Source of the DNA: Candidatus Methanomethylophilus alvi Mx1201
GTDB taxonomy: Archaea; Thermoplasmatota; Thermoplasmata; Methanomassiliicoccales; Methanomethylophilaceae
Assembly: GCF_000300255.2 (NCBI RefSeq)
Contig: NC_020913.1
Span: 124,001-188,000, forward strand
Reading direction: 5' to 3'
DNA length: 64,000 nt
Shown: positions 8,712 through 17,291 of the stretch, piece after piece
Position numbering within the stretch: position 1 is the stretch's first letter
Layout of the letters: each line of letters opens with the position of its first letter
Translations under genes and position numbers: made by a program
Notes under the pieces: generated by a model
Seen by the model: only the letters and a program-made list of their open reading frames with translations
Database searches by the model: none
Told to the model about the DNA's origin: nothing

Positions 8712-9719
8712 TCAGACCGACCCTGTCTGTCTCAGATATGCCAGGGTCAGGTCGTTGGTGCCGCTGTCGGCCCTCATGACCCTCTGGTATCCGTTGTTGA
8801 ACAGCCTGCGCCTGGCGGCGTATAGTTGGTCCTTCCCTTTCACGGAATCGTATTTCGCATAGGATACGTTGTGTCCCTGTACGAACGTCCCACGGAAGGG
8901 TTCGTTGATCGGGAAGTCGTAACGGGATGTCGCCAGGGTGAACACCGCCCTTATCTGGGACATGCGGGACGGACTCATCTTCCCGATGGAATTGAACTTT
9001 GTCCCGGCCACGGGCTCGCGGGCATAGATGTCCGCTCCGCAGCATCTTCTGTCGGCTGTTTTGAAGAATGCATCCGTCAGCTCTTTCGGGGAGTGTTCCG
9101 GCCCTATCGGTCCGGTCCCGGCAATCACCGACAGTCCTGCGGAAACAAGATTGTCGATGGTCTCCAGGCGTTTCTCCTCCTTGATCTCGGTATCCGTACC
9201 CTCTCCAATCCTGCAGGAGTGGTATGCCCCGTAGGTGCCTGCCTTTTTCAATATGCGGCACTCGTCGGAAGTCACGTCGCGGGTGTTTACGTATATCTGG
9301 GTCCCGCGTTTTGCGGTGTCCTTTACGATGCCGACCCTTCTCGCCAATTCGTCTATGTCCGTATCCCCGATGGTCATGAGACTTATCCTTCTGACGTCGG
9401 AGAACGCATTGAGCTCCTGCACATATCTTACGAGTACGGAGTCCTCGATCTCGAAGAATCTGGCGGATGTCACCCCTTCCGCATAGCTGCAGAACCTGCA
9501 GTTGCACGGACACGGTCCGGTGGAGACATCGATCTCGGCGCATATCTGTCCCGTATCCCCGCATTCGGCGCGGGTCAGTCTGTCAGCCAGGGATATGGCG
9601 AGATTGGCCACAGGCGACCTGTCCCTGAAGGTCAGGAGGTATTCGCATTCGCTGGGCTCCAGACGTTCCTTGTAGAATCCCTTGGAAAGCATGTCGGCCG
9701 CTCTGCTGTCGATTGACAT
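8712..9719 (-). CDS. Biotin-synthase-like radical SAM protein
   Basis: With the start at 9719 the protein has 335 residues. The radical SAM cluster motif CX3CX2C is C70, C74 and C77 (PCPCNCRFCSY, with an extra Cys72 between). A later GAYHSCRIGEGTDT stretch resembles the R-x-x-E-G-x-D-T substrate/SAM segment of biotin-synthase relatives such as BioB, PylB and HmdB-like proteins. The particular reaction is not clear. The open frame extends to an ATG at 9782, but a GATTATAC box lies about 30 bases before the ATG at 9719, favouring that start. Its neighbours, PAN and a GPN GTPase, give no pathway hint. Confidence 0.72.
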   Translation of the reverse strand: MSIDSRAADMLSKGFYKERLEPSECEYLLTFRDRSPVANLAISLADRLTRAECGDTGQICAEIDVSTGPCPCNCRFCSYAEGVTSARFFEIEDSVLVRYVQELNAFSDVRRISLMTIGDTDIDELARRVGIVKDTAKRGTQIYVNTRDVTSDECRILKKAGTYGAYHSCRIGEGTDTEIKEEKRLETIDNLVSAGLSVIAGTGPIGPEHSPKELTDAFFKTADRRCCGADIYAREPVAGTKFNSIGKMSPSRMSQIRAVFTLATSRYDFPINEPFRGTFVQGHNVSYAKYDSVKGKDQLYAARRRLFNNGYQRVMRADSGTNDLTLAYLRQTGSV

Positions 9720-9772
9720 GACCCAGATGAATGCAGACCGACGTATAATCATGACGTTCGGTCTGGAAAGGG

Positions 9773-9791
9773 GGAGGGGCATTGCCCCTCC
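9773..9791 (-). terminator. Terminator hairpin after the PAN gene
   Basis: A perfect 8-bp stem (GGAGGGGC / GCCCCTCC) with a 3-base loop lies just past the PAN stop codon on the minus strand, followed by a pyrimidine run. Confidence 0.6.
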
Positions 9792-9798
9792 GTTCTTA

Positions 9799-11001
9799 TC
9801 AGCCGTACAGGTAGGTGGGCGGAGCCTTTACCTTGTTCCTGTCGGTGTCGAGCACCTTCTCGCGGGCGGCGTCGAAGTCCTCGGGCATCACGATGTCGCG
9901 GTCCGCCCTGATGGCGAGCATACCTGCCTCGGTGCAGATGCTCTTGATCTCCGCTCCGGAGACGCCTTCCGTGGCCTCGGCCAGTTTCTTGGGGTCCACC
10001 TTCTTGGAGACATTCATATGTGCCAGATGGATCTTGAATATCTGCTGTCTGCCTTCCACGTCGGGTAGGCCGACCTCGATGATCCTGTCGAACCTTCCCG
10101 GTCTGAGCAGTGCGTCGTCGAGGATGTCGGGCCTGTTGGTAGCCCCTATGATCTTCACATCCCCGGTGGGGGTGAACCCGTCCAGCTCGGAGAGCAGCTG
10201 CATGAGGGTCCTCTGGACCTCCCTGTCCCCGGATGTGGCGACGTCCGCCCTCTTCGCACCGACGGAATCGAGTTCGTCGATGAAGACTATACTGGGGGCT
10301 TTCTCCTTCGCAAGCTCGAACAGCTCGCGTACGAGCCTCGCCCCCTCTCCGATGTACTTCTGGACCAGTTCGGATCCGACCAGCCTGATGAATGTGGCCT
10401 TGGTGGCGTTGGCAACAGCCTTGGCCATGAGGGTCTTACCGGTTCCGGGAGGACCTACCAAGAGGACTCCCTTCGGCGGTTCGATACCCACCTTCTTGTA
10501 GAGTTCGGGCCTGTTGAGGGGGTCCTCGACGGCCTCGCGGAGCTCCAGCATCTGTTTGGAGAGCCCTCCGATATCGTCGTATGTGATGTTGGGCTTATCT
10601 ATGATCTCGGCCCCGGTGACCACCGGGTCGAGGGGAGCGGGGAGGACCTCCATGACGGCGAGGGACTGCTTGTTCAGAGTGACCCTCGATCCGGGGATGA
10701 GGTCCTTCTCGTCCACGTACTGCGACACCGATACGACGAAGTCGGGCCCGGTGGAGCTCTTCACCACGACCTTATGGTCGGGGAGGACATCCCTGAGGGA
10801 TCCTATCACCAGCGGAGGGCTTTTGAGCCTTTCCAACTCCCCTCTGATGCGTGCTACGTCCTTCTGAAGTCTGAAAAGTTCGCTCTCCGAGTAACGTTTC
10901 TCGTTCTCGGCGTTCTGAAGGTCCTGCATGAGATGAACGTTCCTGTCTTCCAGGGTGACGATCTTAGCCTTCAATTCCTCTATTTCGGAGTCCTCGGGCA
11001 T
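9799..11001 (-). CDS. pan: Proteasome-activating nucleotidase PAN
   Basis: This AAA+ unfoldase caps the archaeal 20S proteasome and threads substrates into it. In order it shows an N-terminal coiled coil (first 60 residues), an OB domain, Walker A GPPGTGKT (about 183-190), Walker B (SIVFIDELDSVG), the second region of homology with ATNRPDILDDALLRPGRFDR, and a C-terminal LYG that fits the HbYX motif which opens the proteasome gate. I place the start at 11001: the ATG at 11028 directly abuts the TATA-like TTTTTAAA box (11029-11036), which sits about 30 bases before 11001, the normal distance for a leaderless start. Length 400 residues is typical. Confidence 0.95.
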   Translation of the reverse strand: MPEDSEIEELKAKIVTLEDRNVHLMQDLQNAENEKRYSESELFRLQKDVARIRGELERLKSPPLVIGSLRDVLPDHKVVVKSSTGPDFVVSVSQYVDEKDLIPGSRVTLNKQSLAVMEVLPAPLDPVVTGAEIIDKPNITYDDIGGLSKQMLELREAVEDPLNRPELYKKVGIEPPKGVLLVGPPGTGKTLMAKAVANATKATFIRLVGSELVQKYIGEGARLVRELFELAKEKAPSIVFIDELDSVGAKRADVATSGDREVQRTLMQLLSELDGFTPTGDVKIIGATNRPDILDDALLRPGRFDRIIEVGLPDVEGRQQIFKIHLAHMNVSKKVDPKKLAEATEGVSGAEIKSICTEAGMLAIRADRDIVMPEDFDAAREKVLDTDRNKVKAPPTYLYG

Positions 11002-11028
11002 ATTAAACGGCACCACAATCGCTTCCAT

Positions 11029-11036
11029 TTAAAAAT
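11029..11036 (-). promoter_or_regulatory. TATA-like box of the PAN gene
   Basis: TTTTTAAA on the minus strand, centred about 30 bases before the ATG at 11001. It supports the shorter PAN start. Confidence 0.5.
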
Positions 11037-11205
11037 AGCTTATCCTAACATTTTAGATAGTGGGTGACGGGATGCATTCCCGCATCATGTAGGAAATCGT
11101 AAGTCTGGGTCATTCATATTGCTCTTAAACGGCCGTAAACCTCCCGTGTCGGAGTTCCAGGGTATTTCAGTTAGTTTTAAGAAGAGCCGTAACTATGGGA
11201 AAAAT

Positions 11206-11709
11206 ATGATTTGCGAGATGTGCGGCAGAGATGTCCCGACGACCCGCCCTATGATGGTCGAGGGATCGAAGCTCAATCTCTGTCCCAACTGTATGAAGTT
11301 CGGGGACGACTACAAGGCCCCCAGGGACGATACCGGCTCCCCTGCCACCAACAGCACGGTCATCCAGCAGAGGCTGGAGAAGCGCGAGAGGCGTATGCAG
11401 ACCAAGGACATCTACGCCGGTGCGGCCACCGTCGAGATCGTCGATAACTACGGAGAGGTCATCCGCAAGGCCCGTATGAAGAAGGGCATGGATATGGAGG
11501 AGTTCGCCAAATCCATCAGCGAGAAGAAGGGGACCCTCGTCAAGGTGGAGTCCCAGAACCTCGTACCGGACGACAAACTCGTCGCCAAGCTGGAGAAGGC
11601 CCTCAACATCAAGCTGAAGGAGACCGTCCAGTCCGGAGGCCAGGTCAGCGGCGGGGCCAAGTCCCAGACGATGACCCTCGGCAATTTCATAAAGGTCGAG
11701 AAGAAGTAA
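11206..11709 (+). CDS. Archaeal multiprotein bridging factor 1 (MBF1)
   Basis: This 167-residue protein joins an N-terminal zinc ribbon (C3, C6, C26, C29 in ICEMC and LCPNC) to a basic linker and a C-terminal cro-type helix-turn-helix (about residues 75-130, with the IRKARMKKGMDMEEFAKSI segment). Archaeal MBF1 binds the small ribosomal subunit and is linked to translation or transcription. The open frame starts earlier at 11119, but the ATG at 11206 begins the zinc ribbon and lies about 25 bases after an AGTTTTAAG box, so I use it. Length and domain order match the family. Confidence 0.92.
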   Translation: MICEMCGRDVPTTRPMMVEGSKLNLCPNCMKFGDDYKAPRDDTGSPATNSTVIQQRLEKRERRMQTKDIYAGAATVEIVDNYGEVIRKARMKKGMDMEEFAKSISEKKGTLVKVESQNLVPDDKLVAKLEKALNIKLKETVQSGGQVSGGAKSQTMTLGNFIKVEKK

Positions 11710-11728
11710 GCGCTTCCGGAAAACCCCT

Positions 11729-12256
11729 TCAACCCTTTTTGACGGAATTGGCGTAGACCTTTTCCGTCAGTTCCTTCACATCGGCCCCCGAGTCCCTCAG
11801 GACCAGGAGGGCCGCCACCGCCGTCTCCACACCGAGCTTCTTGCGGACGGAGTTGCATTCGGCTATGAATTTCCCCTTGTTGCTCCATCCGTATTCCCCG
11901 GACAGTGCGACAAGTTCCGGGAATATATCCCCTGTATCGGCCCCCGAGGCCTTTCCGGCAGGGGTCTGGGTCTTTCCCTTCTTCATCTTGGCCGCCACCG
12001 CATTCCTGACGGCATCGGTAGGGCGGTAGGCGATGGGGACCTGGAGCGACGAGAAGTCCTTTCCGGGCTTCAGGTATCCGTTGGACGAGACCATGGCCTT
12101 CTCCTCGATCAGGACCTGCATGAGTGCGGAGGCTTCCTTGGAGGACATCCATTTGACGTCCAGCGTGACGTACATGGTGAATTCCTTGGGTGTGACGACG
12201 TCCTTCCCTATGCTGCGGAAGAATGCGGCCGCACATACGTTCAGTTCGTCCGACAT
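11729..12256 (-). CDS. Conserved archaeal protein, DUF2240-like
   Basis: This 175-residue soluble protein has an N-terminal helical/winged-helix-like region (residues 1-75: KEFTMYVTLDVKWMSSKEASALMQVLIEEKA). A basic, glycine/alanine-rich linker (about 88-108) leads to a helical C-terminus. The pattern fits the archaeal DUF2240 family, whose function is not established. The gene is convergent with MBF1 and divergent from rpoK, so it may share a promoter region with the transcription/translation operon. The family name is from memory of its N-terminal pattern. Confidence 0.62.
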   Translation of the reverse strand: MSDELNVCAAAFFRSIGKDVVTPKEFTMYVTLDVKWMSSKEASALMQVLIEEKAMVSSNGYLKPGKDFSSLQVPIAYRPTDAVRNAVAAKMKKGKTQTPAGKASGADTGDIFPELVALSGEYGWSNKGKFIAECNSVRKKLGVETAVAALLVLRDSGADVKELTEKVYANSVKKG

Positions 12257-12300
12257 TTCGTTTCCCTATCAAAGCGCCCTTATTTTTTAGTTGCTCCTCG

Positions 12301-12312
12301 CGCACGCGTGCG
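12301..12312. repeat. ACGCGT-centred palindrome upstream of rpoK
   Basis: CGCACGCGTGCG is a perfect 12-bp palindrome about 35 bases before the rpoK TATA-like box (GCTTTATAG, about 12344-12352). Related ACGCGT elements precede purS and the class V aminotransferase gene. Confidence 0.4.
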
Positions 12313-12395
12313 TTATTAGTAGTTTTTACTAACATTAAAGGAAAGCTTTATAGCCGACATCCGTGTACGTCGTTCTCATTCAGTATGGTGACCTT

Positions 12396-12566
12396 ATGAA
12401 ATACACTAGGTTTGAAAAGGCTAGGATCATCGGCTCCCGCGCGTTGCAGATCTCCTATGGCGCACCTGTCCTGGTCGACTATCCTAAGGATATGCTTGAC
12501 CCTATTGACATCGCCATGCTGGAATTCGACAAAGACGTGATCCCAATCACGGTTGTCAAGAACTAA
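12396..12566 (+). CDS. rpoK: DNA-directed RNA polymerase subunit K (Rpo6)
   Basis: This 56-residue omega/RPB6-like subunit helps assemble RNA polymerase. The conserved core [21 protein letters not shown] covers residues 4-24, and [18 protein letters not shown] forms the C-terminus, both typical of RpoK. The ATG at 12396 is preceded by a GGTGA ribosome-binding site at 12388-12392 (ATGGTGACCTT), which selects it over the upstream in-frame ATG at 12363. uS2 begins 12 bases downstream, so the pair forms an operon as in many archaea. Confidence 0.95.
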   Translation: MKYTRFEKARIIGSRALQISYGAPVLVDYPKDMLDPIDIAMLEFDKDVIPITVVKN

Positions 12567-12578
12567 AGAGGAATCTAA

Positions 12579-13205
12579 ATGAGCGACAACGACGACGTTC
12601 AGATTATCGACGGCGAACTCCTCGTACCCGAGGACGTTTACCTCACATCCGGTGTCCATATCGGAACCCAGTACAAGAGCGCAGACATGAAGGATTTCAT
12701 CTACAAGGTCAGGCAGGACGGACTCTATGTCCTGAATGTCAAGAAGACCGACGAGAGGATCAGGGCCGCCGCCCACTTCCTCGCCGGATTCGACCCCAAG
12801 AGGATCCTCGTCGCCTCCGCCAGGCAGTACGGACAGCGCCCCGCCAGGGAGTTCTCCAAAGCCATCGGAGCACCCGCCTTCGCAGGCCGTTTCGTCCCCG
12901 GAACCCTTACCAACCCCATCAACCCCAGCTTCATGGAGCCCGATGTGCTCGTCGTCACCGACCCTGCCGCCGACAAGCAGGCTCTCGCCGAGGCCATGAA
13001 CCTCGGTATCCCCATCATCGCCATGTGCGACGCCAACAACGAGACCCGCAACGTCGATCTCGTCATCCCCACCAACAACAAGGGAAGGCGCTCCCTGGCA
13101 TGCATCTACTGGCTCCTTACCCGCGAGGTGCTCGTCGCCCGCGGAGACATCAAGGACCCCGCAGACTTCAAGATGGAGATCGAGGACTTCGAGGCAAAGT
13201 ACTGA
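12579..13205 (+). CDS. rpsB: 30S ribosomal protein uS2
   Basis: This 208-residue small-subunit protein starts with an acidic archaeal tail followed by [24 protein letters not shown], the usual archaeal uS2 entry. The Rossmann-like core contains [11 protein letters not shown] (about residue 105) and [23 protein letters not shown], which are uS2 hallmarks. It is co-transcribed with rpoK. A GGAATCTAA stretch precedes the ATG. Codon use is strongly biased, as expected for a highly expressed gene. A GC-rich hairpin follows the stop codon. Confidence 0.97.
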   Translation: MSDNDDVQIIDGELLVPEDVYLTSGVHIGTQYKSADMKDFIYKVRQDGLYVLNVKKTDERIRAAAHFLAGFDPKRILVASARQYGQRPAREFSKAIGAPAFAGRFVPGTLTNPINPSFMEPDVLVVTDPAADKQALAEAMNLGIPIIAMCDANNETRNVDLVIPTNNKGRRSLACIYWLLTREVLVARGDIKDPADFKMEIEDFEAKY

Positions 13206-13212
13206 GGGAAAA

Positions 13213-13228
13213 GCCCCCGCAAGGGGGC
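13213..13228 (+). terminator. Hairpin after rpsB
   Basis: A perfect 6-bp stem GCCCCC / GGGGGC with a GCAA loop lies 8 bases past the uS2 stop codon. There is no long T-run. Confidence 0.5.
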
Positions 13229-13279
13229 ACCCTCGGTATCATCGATAAAACCTATTACTTCCAACACCTATTGTTTTTC

Positions 13280-14089
13280 ATGCGCATTCCGGCCGTAGCA
13301 GGGACGTTCTATCCGTCCGATCCCACAGTATTGAGGTCCCAGATATCCCAGTGCTTCAGGGAGGGTCCAGGGGAGCCGTGCGGATGTTCCGGCAGAAGGG
13401 CCGTTTCCGCCGTCCTGTCGCCTCATGCGGGCTATCTGTGCTCCGGGACCTGTGCCGCCTATTCTTTCAGATCCATAGCCGAGGACGGGCTTCCGGAGGC
13501 CTATATCGTCATCGGTCCCGACCACTACGGTGTGCCTTACGAGAGCGTCATGTGCGGCGAGGAATACGTGACGCCGTTCGGTCGCTGCGAGGTCCATGAA
13601 GACATAGCGATGAGGCTGAGGGAGCTCATACCGGACGATGTGCGTGCGCATACAAGGGAGCACTCCGTGGAGGTGGAGGTCCCTTTCATCCAATACATAG
13701 ATCCGAAAGCCAAGATCGTCCCCATAATAATGGGACGGCAGAGCATGCGGTCCGCAGAACGTCTGGCACAGTCTGTGAAGGCGGCCTGTTCCGGCCACGA
13801 TGTCGTCATCATAGCCTCCAGCGACCTGGTGCATTACGTCCCCAAGCCGTATGCGGACGAGATGGATTCGATGTTCATGGACGCCGTCGCCTCGGGAGAC
13901 GTCTCCTCGGTCTACAGGCTGGTGGAGAAGGAGAGGCTGTCGGTCTGCGGTTATGGCCCCATAGCGGTGGCGATGATGCTGTCCGGAGGCAGGATAGAGG
14001 TCTTGGATCGGACGGACTCCTTCGAATCCATAGGATACGACCGCAATTCGGTGGTCGGGTACGGTTCCGCCGTGATGTACAAGTCTTGA
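13280..14089 (+). CDS. Memo-like protein (AmmeMemoRadiSam system protein B)
   Basis: This 269-residue member of the Memo family has a fold related to extradiol dioxygenases. Recognisable segments are AVAGTFYPSDP at the N-terminus, LSPHAGYLCSGTCAAY (near residue 48), GPDHYG, REHSVEVEVPFIQYI and the SSDLVHYVP metal-pocket region. Its biochemical role in archaea is unproven; it often sits with AMMECR1 and a radical SAM protein, neither of which is adjacent here. The ATG at 13280 starts the conserved MRIPAVAGTFYP; a longer open frame upstream only shadows rpsB. A converging hairpin follows. Confidence 0.9.
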   Translation: MRIPAVAGTFYPSDPTVLRSQISQCFREGPGEPCGCSGRRAVSAVLSPHAGYLCSGTCAAYSFRSIAEDGLPEAYIVIGPDHYGVPYESVMCGEEYVTPFGRCEVHEDIAMRLRELIPDDVRAHTREHSVEVEVPFIQYIDPKAKIVPIIMGRQSMRSAERLAQSVKAACSGHDVVIIASSDLVHYVPKPYADEMDSMFMDAVASGDVSSVYRLVEKERLSVCGYGPIAVAMMLSGGRIEVLDRTDSFESIGYDRNSVVGYGSAVMYKS

Positions 14090-14113
14090 ATAGAATGTGC
14101 CAGATGGCCGTGT

Positions 14114-14139
14114 CCGGTCATCCGATGAAAGATGACCGG
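14114..14139. terminator. Hairpin between convergent genes
   Basis: A perfect 9-bp stem (CCGGTCATC / GATGACCGG) with an 8-base loop is followed on the plus strand by GTGTTTTT. It lies in the 62-base gap between the Memo-like gene and the RPA-associated gene. A TCTGGCAC motif copy (14097-14104) is directly upstream. Confidence 0.65.
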
Positions 14140-14151
14140 GCTAAGTGTTTT

Positions 14152-15060
14152 TCAGATACGTTTGAGGTATCTCAGGTTAGGCTCGTAGATGACGCCTTTG
14201 TCCATGAGGGTGTTGGTGATCTCCTCGAGCTCCATGCTGGATATCCCTTCCTGTTCGGCCCTTCTCTCCAGGTCGTCGCGGGGCGCTCCTTTGCCCTCGG
14301 TGTCGAGTTCCGTGAGAAGTTCGAGCACGATCTCCTCCTTATCCTCCGAATCGTCCCCGGACGACTGGGGTTCGAGATCGATCTCCTCGGGGTTCTCGGA
14401 CAGGTCCTCGGGAAGACCCAGATCAACGTTCTTGTCGGGGAGGAGGGTCCTGAGGGCAGCCTGTATGGATTTGAGGAACATGGCCGAGTCCGGCATGCCG
14501 TATTGTTCCAGTGCCAGACTTATCCCTTTGGCGGACAGCTCGGAGAAACCTTCCTTGGTCAGCCCTGCGACGGACTTGTCGATGGTCCCCATGGCGGTCT
14601 TCATGTCGACCAGTCTCTTCCATGTGGATCTGGCGGTGTCGAGGAGCCACTCTCTCTGGGTGTTCTCATCGATGGGGATGATCCTCTCCGGACGTACTGA
14701 CACATATGTCCTCTGGTCTTCCGTGGTGTAGGATTTGACCTTTCCGACCACGGCGACGAGGCACGGGGGTTCGATGTCCACCATGGCCGCCGCCGCTTCC
14801 GGCTGATACCTGCCTATGTTGATGTAGACGGTGCCGCTGGCCACGTCCTGTATCCTTCCCCTCCACAGGGGTTCCTCGGGAGACCCTACGTTCTCCTTCT
14901 CCGTCAGGACCCCTGCTATGAGGACCCTGTTGATCATGGCGCCCAGTCTGCTGAGCTGGTAGGACGGCATCTTCTCCGCCTCTGCCTTGATCTCGTAAGA
15001 TGCGGTGTTCAGCTCGGAGGAGAATACCCTCCAGGCCGTCTCTCTGGTTCCGGCGCTCAC
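14152..15060 (-). CDS. RPA-associated protein with OB fold and C-terminal winged helix
   Basis: This 302-residue protein belongs to the archaeal group (COG3390) encoded next to replication protein A. Residues 1-135 form an OB fold (RVLIAGVLTEKENVG, RIQDVASGTVYINIG, DQRTYVSVRPERI). A helical middle and a very acidic linker (about 215-245) lead to a winged-helix-like C-terminus (LERRAEQEGISSMELEEITNTLMDKGVIYEP). This layout recalls eukaryotic RPA32, whose winged helix recruits partners. Its start overlaps the stop of the upstream RPA gene by four bases, so the two are coupled and probably form a complex. Confidence 0.88.
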   Translation of the reverse strand: MSAGTRETAWRVFSSELNTASYEIKAEAEKMPSYQLSRLGAMINRVLIAGVLTEKENVGSPEEPLWRGRIQDVASGTVYINIGRYQPEAAAAMVDIEPPCLVAVVGKVKSYTTEDQRTYVSVRPERIIPIDENTQREWLLDTARSTWKRLVDMKTAMGTIDKSVAGLTKEGFSELSAKGISLALEQYGMPDSAMFLKSIQAALRTLLPDKNVDLGLPEDLSENPEEIDLEPQSSGDDSEDKEEIVLELLTELDTEGKGAPRDDLERRAEQEGISSMELEEITNTLMDKGVIYEPNLRYLKRI

Positions 15061-16391
15061 ATCGATCCCTCCACTTCTTCGTAAAGTTTCTCAGCCTCGG
15101 ACTGCACGTCCACGTTGGATATGTCTGCGGAATGGACGATCATCTGCGGTCCGAAGTCGTCGGTCATCACATTCCCTTTGACGGTGACCTTCTTCAGGAT
15201 CAGTATGCTGGCCATCTTGTTGGCCACGGCACCCATGTCACCCTTGGTCTTGGAGATCTCCTCCGCCTGTTCCAGTGTGATGCCTGTGATCTTCTCCGTC
15301 TCCGCCCTGCCGATGACGGCGCTGATGGCACCGGTCCCGTCGTCAACGGTGGCCTTCAGTCTGAGGTCCATGACGGGTTCGATGTGTCCGTGGATGGTAC
15401 ATTCGTCGGAGAGGACGGAGCGGTTGCACTGCGGGCATCTCCTGATGAGGCCGCTGCCGGTCCTCAGATCGACTATGGTCCCGGTGATTGATATGTCGAG
15501 GCCTCCTCCGATCCTGACGACATCCTCCACCGTCTTCTCGGTGGTGCCGTCCGCTATCTCGCCGATGTCCTTGTCGGAACGTTCCACTTCGGTGTTGTCC
15601 CCGAGGTTGAGCTGAGGTATGCCTTTCCATGCGCGGATGTAGGCGTTCTTGGCGCATATGACCTCCCCGTCCTTCAGACCGAAGTCCTTCCAGGCGGTGA
15701 ACTGGATCCTTCCGGTGGAATCCGCCATCATCCCGCCCCATATGGTCTTCTCCTCGCCTTTGACGTTGATGACCCTGGATGCGATCTCCGACACCTTCCC
15801 GGTGACGGTGCAGTTCTTGGTCTGTTCGGTGATGTTGCCGATGTCCATCTCCTGTGCGGCGGAACCGGCGGAACGGGACACGTTGTCGAAGGTGACCTCG
15901 GTGTTCGGTTCAACCTTTCCGCGGCTCCCGATGTTGAGTTGGACCTGGTCGCGCCATTTCTTCGTATATGCGTTGCGGAACGTGTAGACGGAGCCCTTCT
16001 CGTATTCCCCGGAATCGCTCCATATGGTGAACGGGGTCGTTCCGGTGTCGTCCCCGGCTATACCGGAGATGATGGTCTTCTCGACGCCCTTCGCGTTGAT
16101 GGTCCTCTTCTCTACGAAGACCATCTTGGCGACGACGGTGACGTTCATCTCGGTGCCTTCGAGTTCCGCGATCTTCTTGGTCACGTTCTGGCCGCCGGTG
16201 AATGCGTTGGCCGGACGTGTGTTCCCCAGTTTCTTGAGGATCCCGCTCTTGGCGGAATCCACGGGGATGCGGTATGTGTTGATGTAGGTGTCGACCTCCT
16301 TGCGGATGGTCGCCTCGTCCACCTTTCCGTCCAATGCGTCGTAGAGATCCTTGACGATCGGCTCTATGTCCATGTTCTCAAAATTATCCAT
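15057..16391 (-). CDS. rpa: Replication protein A, large subunit type (ssDNA-binding)
   Basis: This 444-residue single-stranded-DNA-binding protein has three OB folds: about residues 75-165, 185-270 and 295-420. The first two share the same internal pattern (VNGEEKTIxxGxxxDDTG-like, then TxWxDxG), showing domain duplication. The third carries a zinc finger, C319, C322, C331 and H334 (RCPQCNRSVLSDECTIHGH), as in archaeal and eukaryotic RPA large subunits. It would coat ssDNA in replication and repair. The downstream RPA-associated gene overlaps its stop codon. PCNA and TFS lie elsewhere in the window. Confidence 0.93.
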   Translation of the reverse strand: MDNFENMDIEPIVKDLYDALDGKVDEATIRKEVDTYINTYRIPVDSAKSGILKKLGNTRPANAFTGGQNVTKKIAELEGTEMNVTVVAKMVFVEKRTINAKGVEKTIISGIAGDDTGTTPFTIWSDSGEYEKGSVYTFRNAYTKKWRDQVQLNIGSRGKVEPNTEVTFDNVSRSAGSAAQEMDIGNITEQTKNCTVTGKVSEIASRVINVKGEEKTIWGGMMADSTGRIQFTAWKDFGLKDGEVICAKNAYIRAWKGIPQLNLGDNTEVERSDKDIGEIADGTTEKTVEDVVRIGGGLDISITGTIVDLRTGSGLIRRCPQCNRSVLSDECTIHGHIEPVMDLRLKATVDDGTGAISAVIGRAETEKITGITLEQAEEISKTKGDMGAVANKMASILILKKVTVKGNVMTDDFGPQMIVHSADISNVDVQSEAEKLYEEVEGSM

Positions 16392-16553
16392 TTTTCAGGC
16401 CTCTTCTTTCAGTATACTCTGAGGCGGTTTGTTGCCTTTTTCGCGTGGTCCGAAGGACATCCCGCGCTGGAAAATCACCATGCCCTGTGAGTATTTGAGC
16501 CCTCGTATTGCATGCAGTCATACGGTCCCGGATGTATGTCCGATACCCGTTCC

Positions 16554-17210
16554 TTAGAAGAGGGACATGCCGTCGTCGGACAGGAAGAGGTTCTTCACGG
16601 AAGGTGTCCCGGCAGTGGGGGACGCACACACGCTGGCACAGTATCCTTTCGGGGCCTTGAGCTCATGGATCTTCCATCCGGGACGTTCCATCACGAACCC
16701 GCTGCGATGGGGTTTGGCGATCTCGAACGACCCCGGGTCGAGCGAGAGGTTCTTGCCGAGGGCCTTCAGGTAGCTCTCCTTACCAGTCCACATGCGGCAG
16801 GCCGCCACCCTCCTCCATCTGCCGCTGCCGTTTATGATGGACAGCTCTTCCCCGGTGAACATGAAGGGGAACGTCCCGGCGTCGAGCGAGGATGCCCTTG
16901 CCAGATCCACTCCGACGGGCTCGTCCGATACGGCGATTATGGTGTAAGACCCGGAACGGGCTATGCTGAACGGGAGTCCTCCTGAGAAGGACGGCTTCCC
17001 GAAGCGGTCCACCTTGAGCCTTCCCTTGACACCGTACTCGTTACGGACGTATTCGATGAGCATGCCGGACCCTGCGGAGCGGGCACGGTCCCCGGGACTG
17101 CCGTACGACAGGACGTTCATGGTCCTGTCCTTCGGCAGGACGGTCAGCGAGTTGACCAGTATCCCGCCGTTGAGAAGCGGCGATATGTCCAAGAAGTAGC
17201 AGTCCAGCAC
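16554..17210 (-). CDS. Sfp-type 4'-phosphopantetheinyl transferase, divergent active site
   Basis: This 218-residue protein keeps the core of Sfp-like enzymes that move phosphopantetheine from CoA onto carrier proteins. It has GVDL at 100-103, FTGEEL near 118 and RMWTGKESYLKALG (W141, K144, E145, K149). Two usual residues differ: the acidic residue after the GVD-hydrophobic motif is Ala104, and the N/S-S-H segment reads FSIARSG. The C-terminal half also has a long extension after the KES helix. No acyl- or peptidyl-carrier protein, PKS or NRPS gene is in the window. It could be a functional divergent PPTase or a repurposed one. Confidence 0.75.
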   Translation of the reverse strand: MLDCYFLDISPLLNGGILVNSLTVLPKDRTMNVLSYGSPGDRARSAGSGMLIEYVRNEYGVKGRLKVDRFGKPSFSGGLPFSIARSGSYTIIAVSDEPVGVDLARASSLDAGTFPFMFTGEELSIINGSGRWRRVAACRMWTGKESYLKALGKNLSLDPGSFEIAKPHRSGFVMERPGWKIHELKAPKGYCASVCASPTAGTPSVKNLFLSDDGMSLF

Positions 17211-17291
17211 AGAGCATGAATCGTGTTCATGCCTAAAATATTCCCACTCCCGGGACCACTATATTTAAAAAGAGGAAACCAATAAGCGAAT

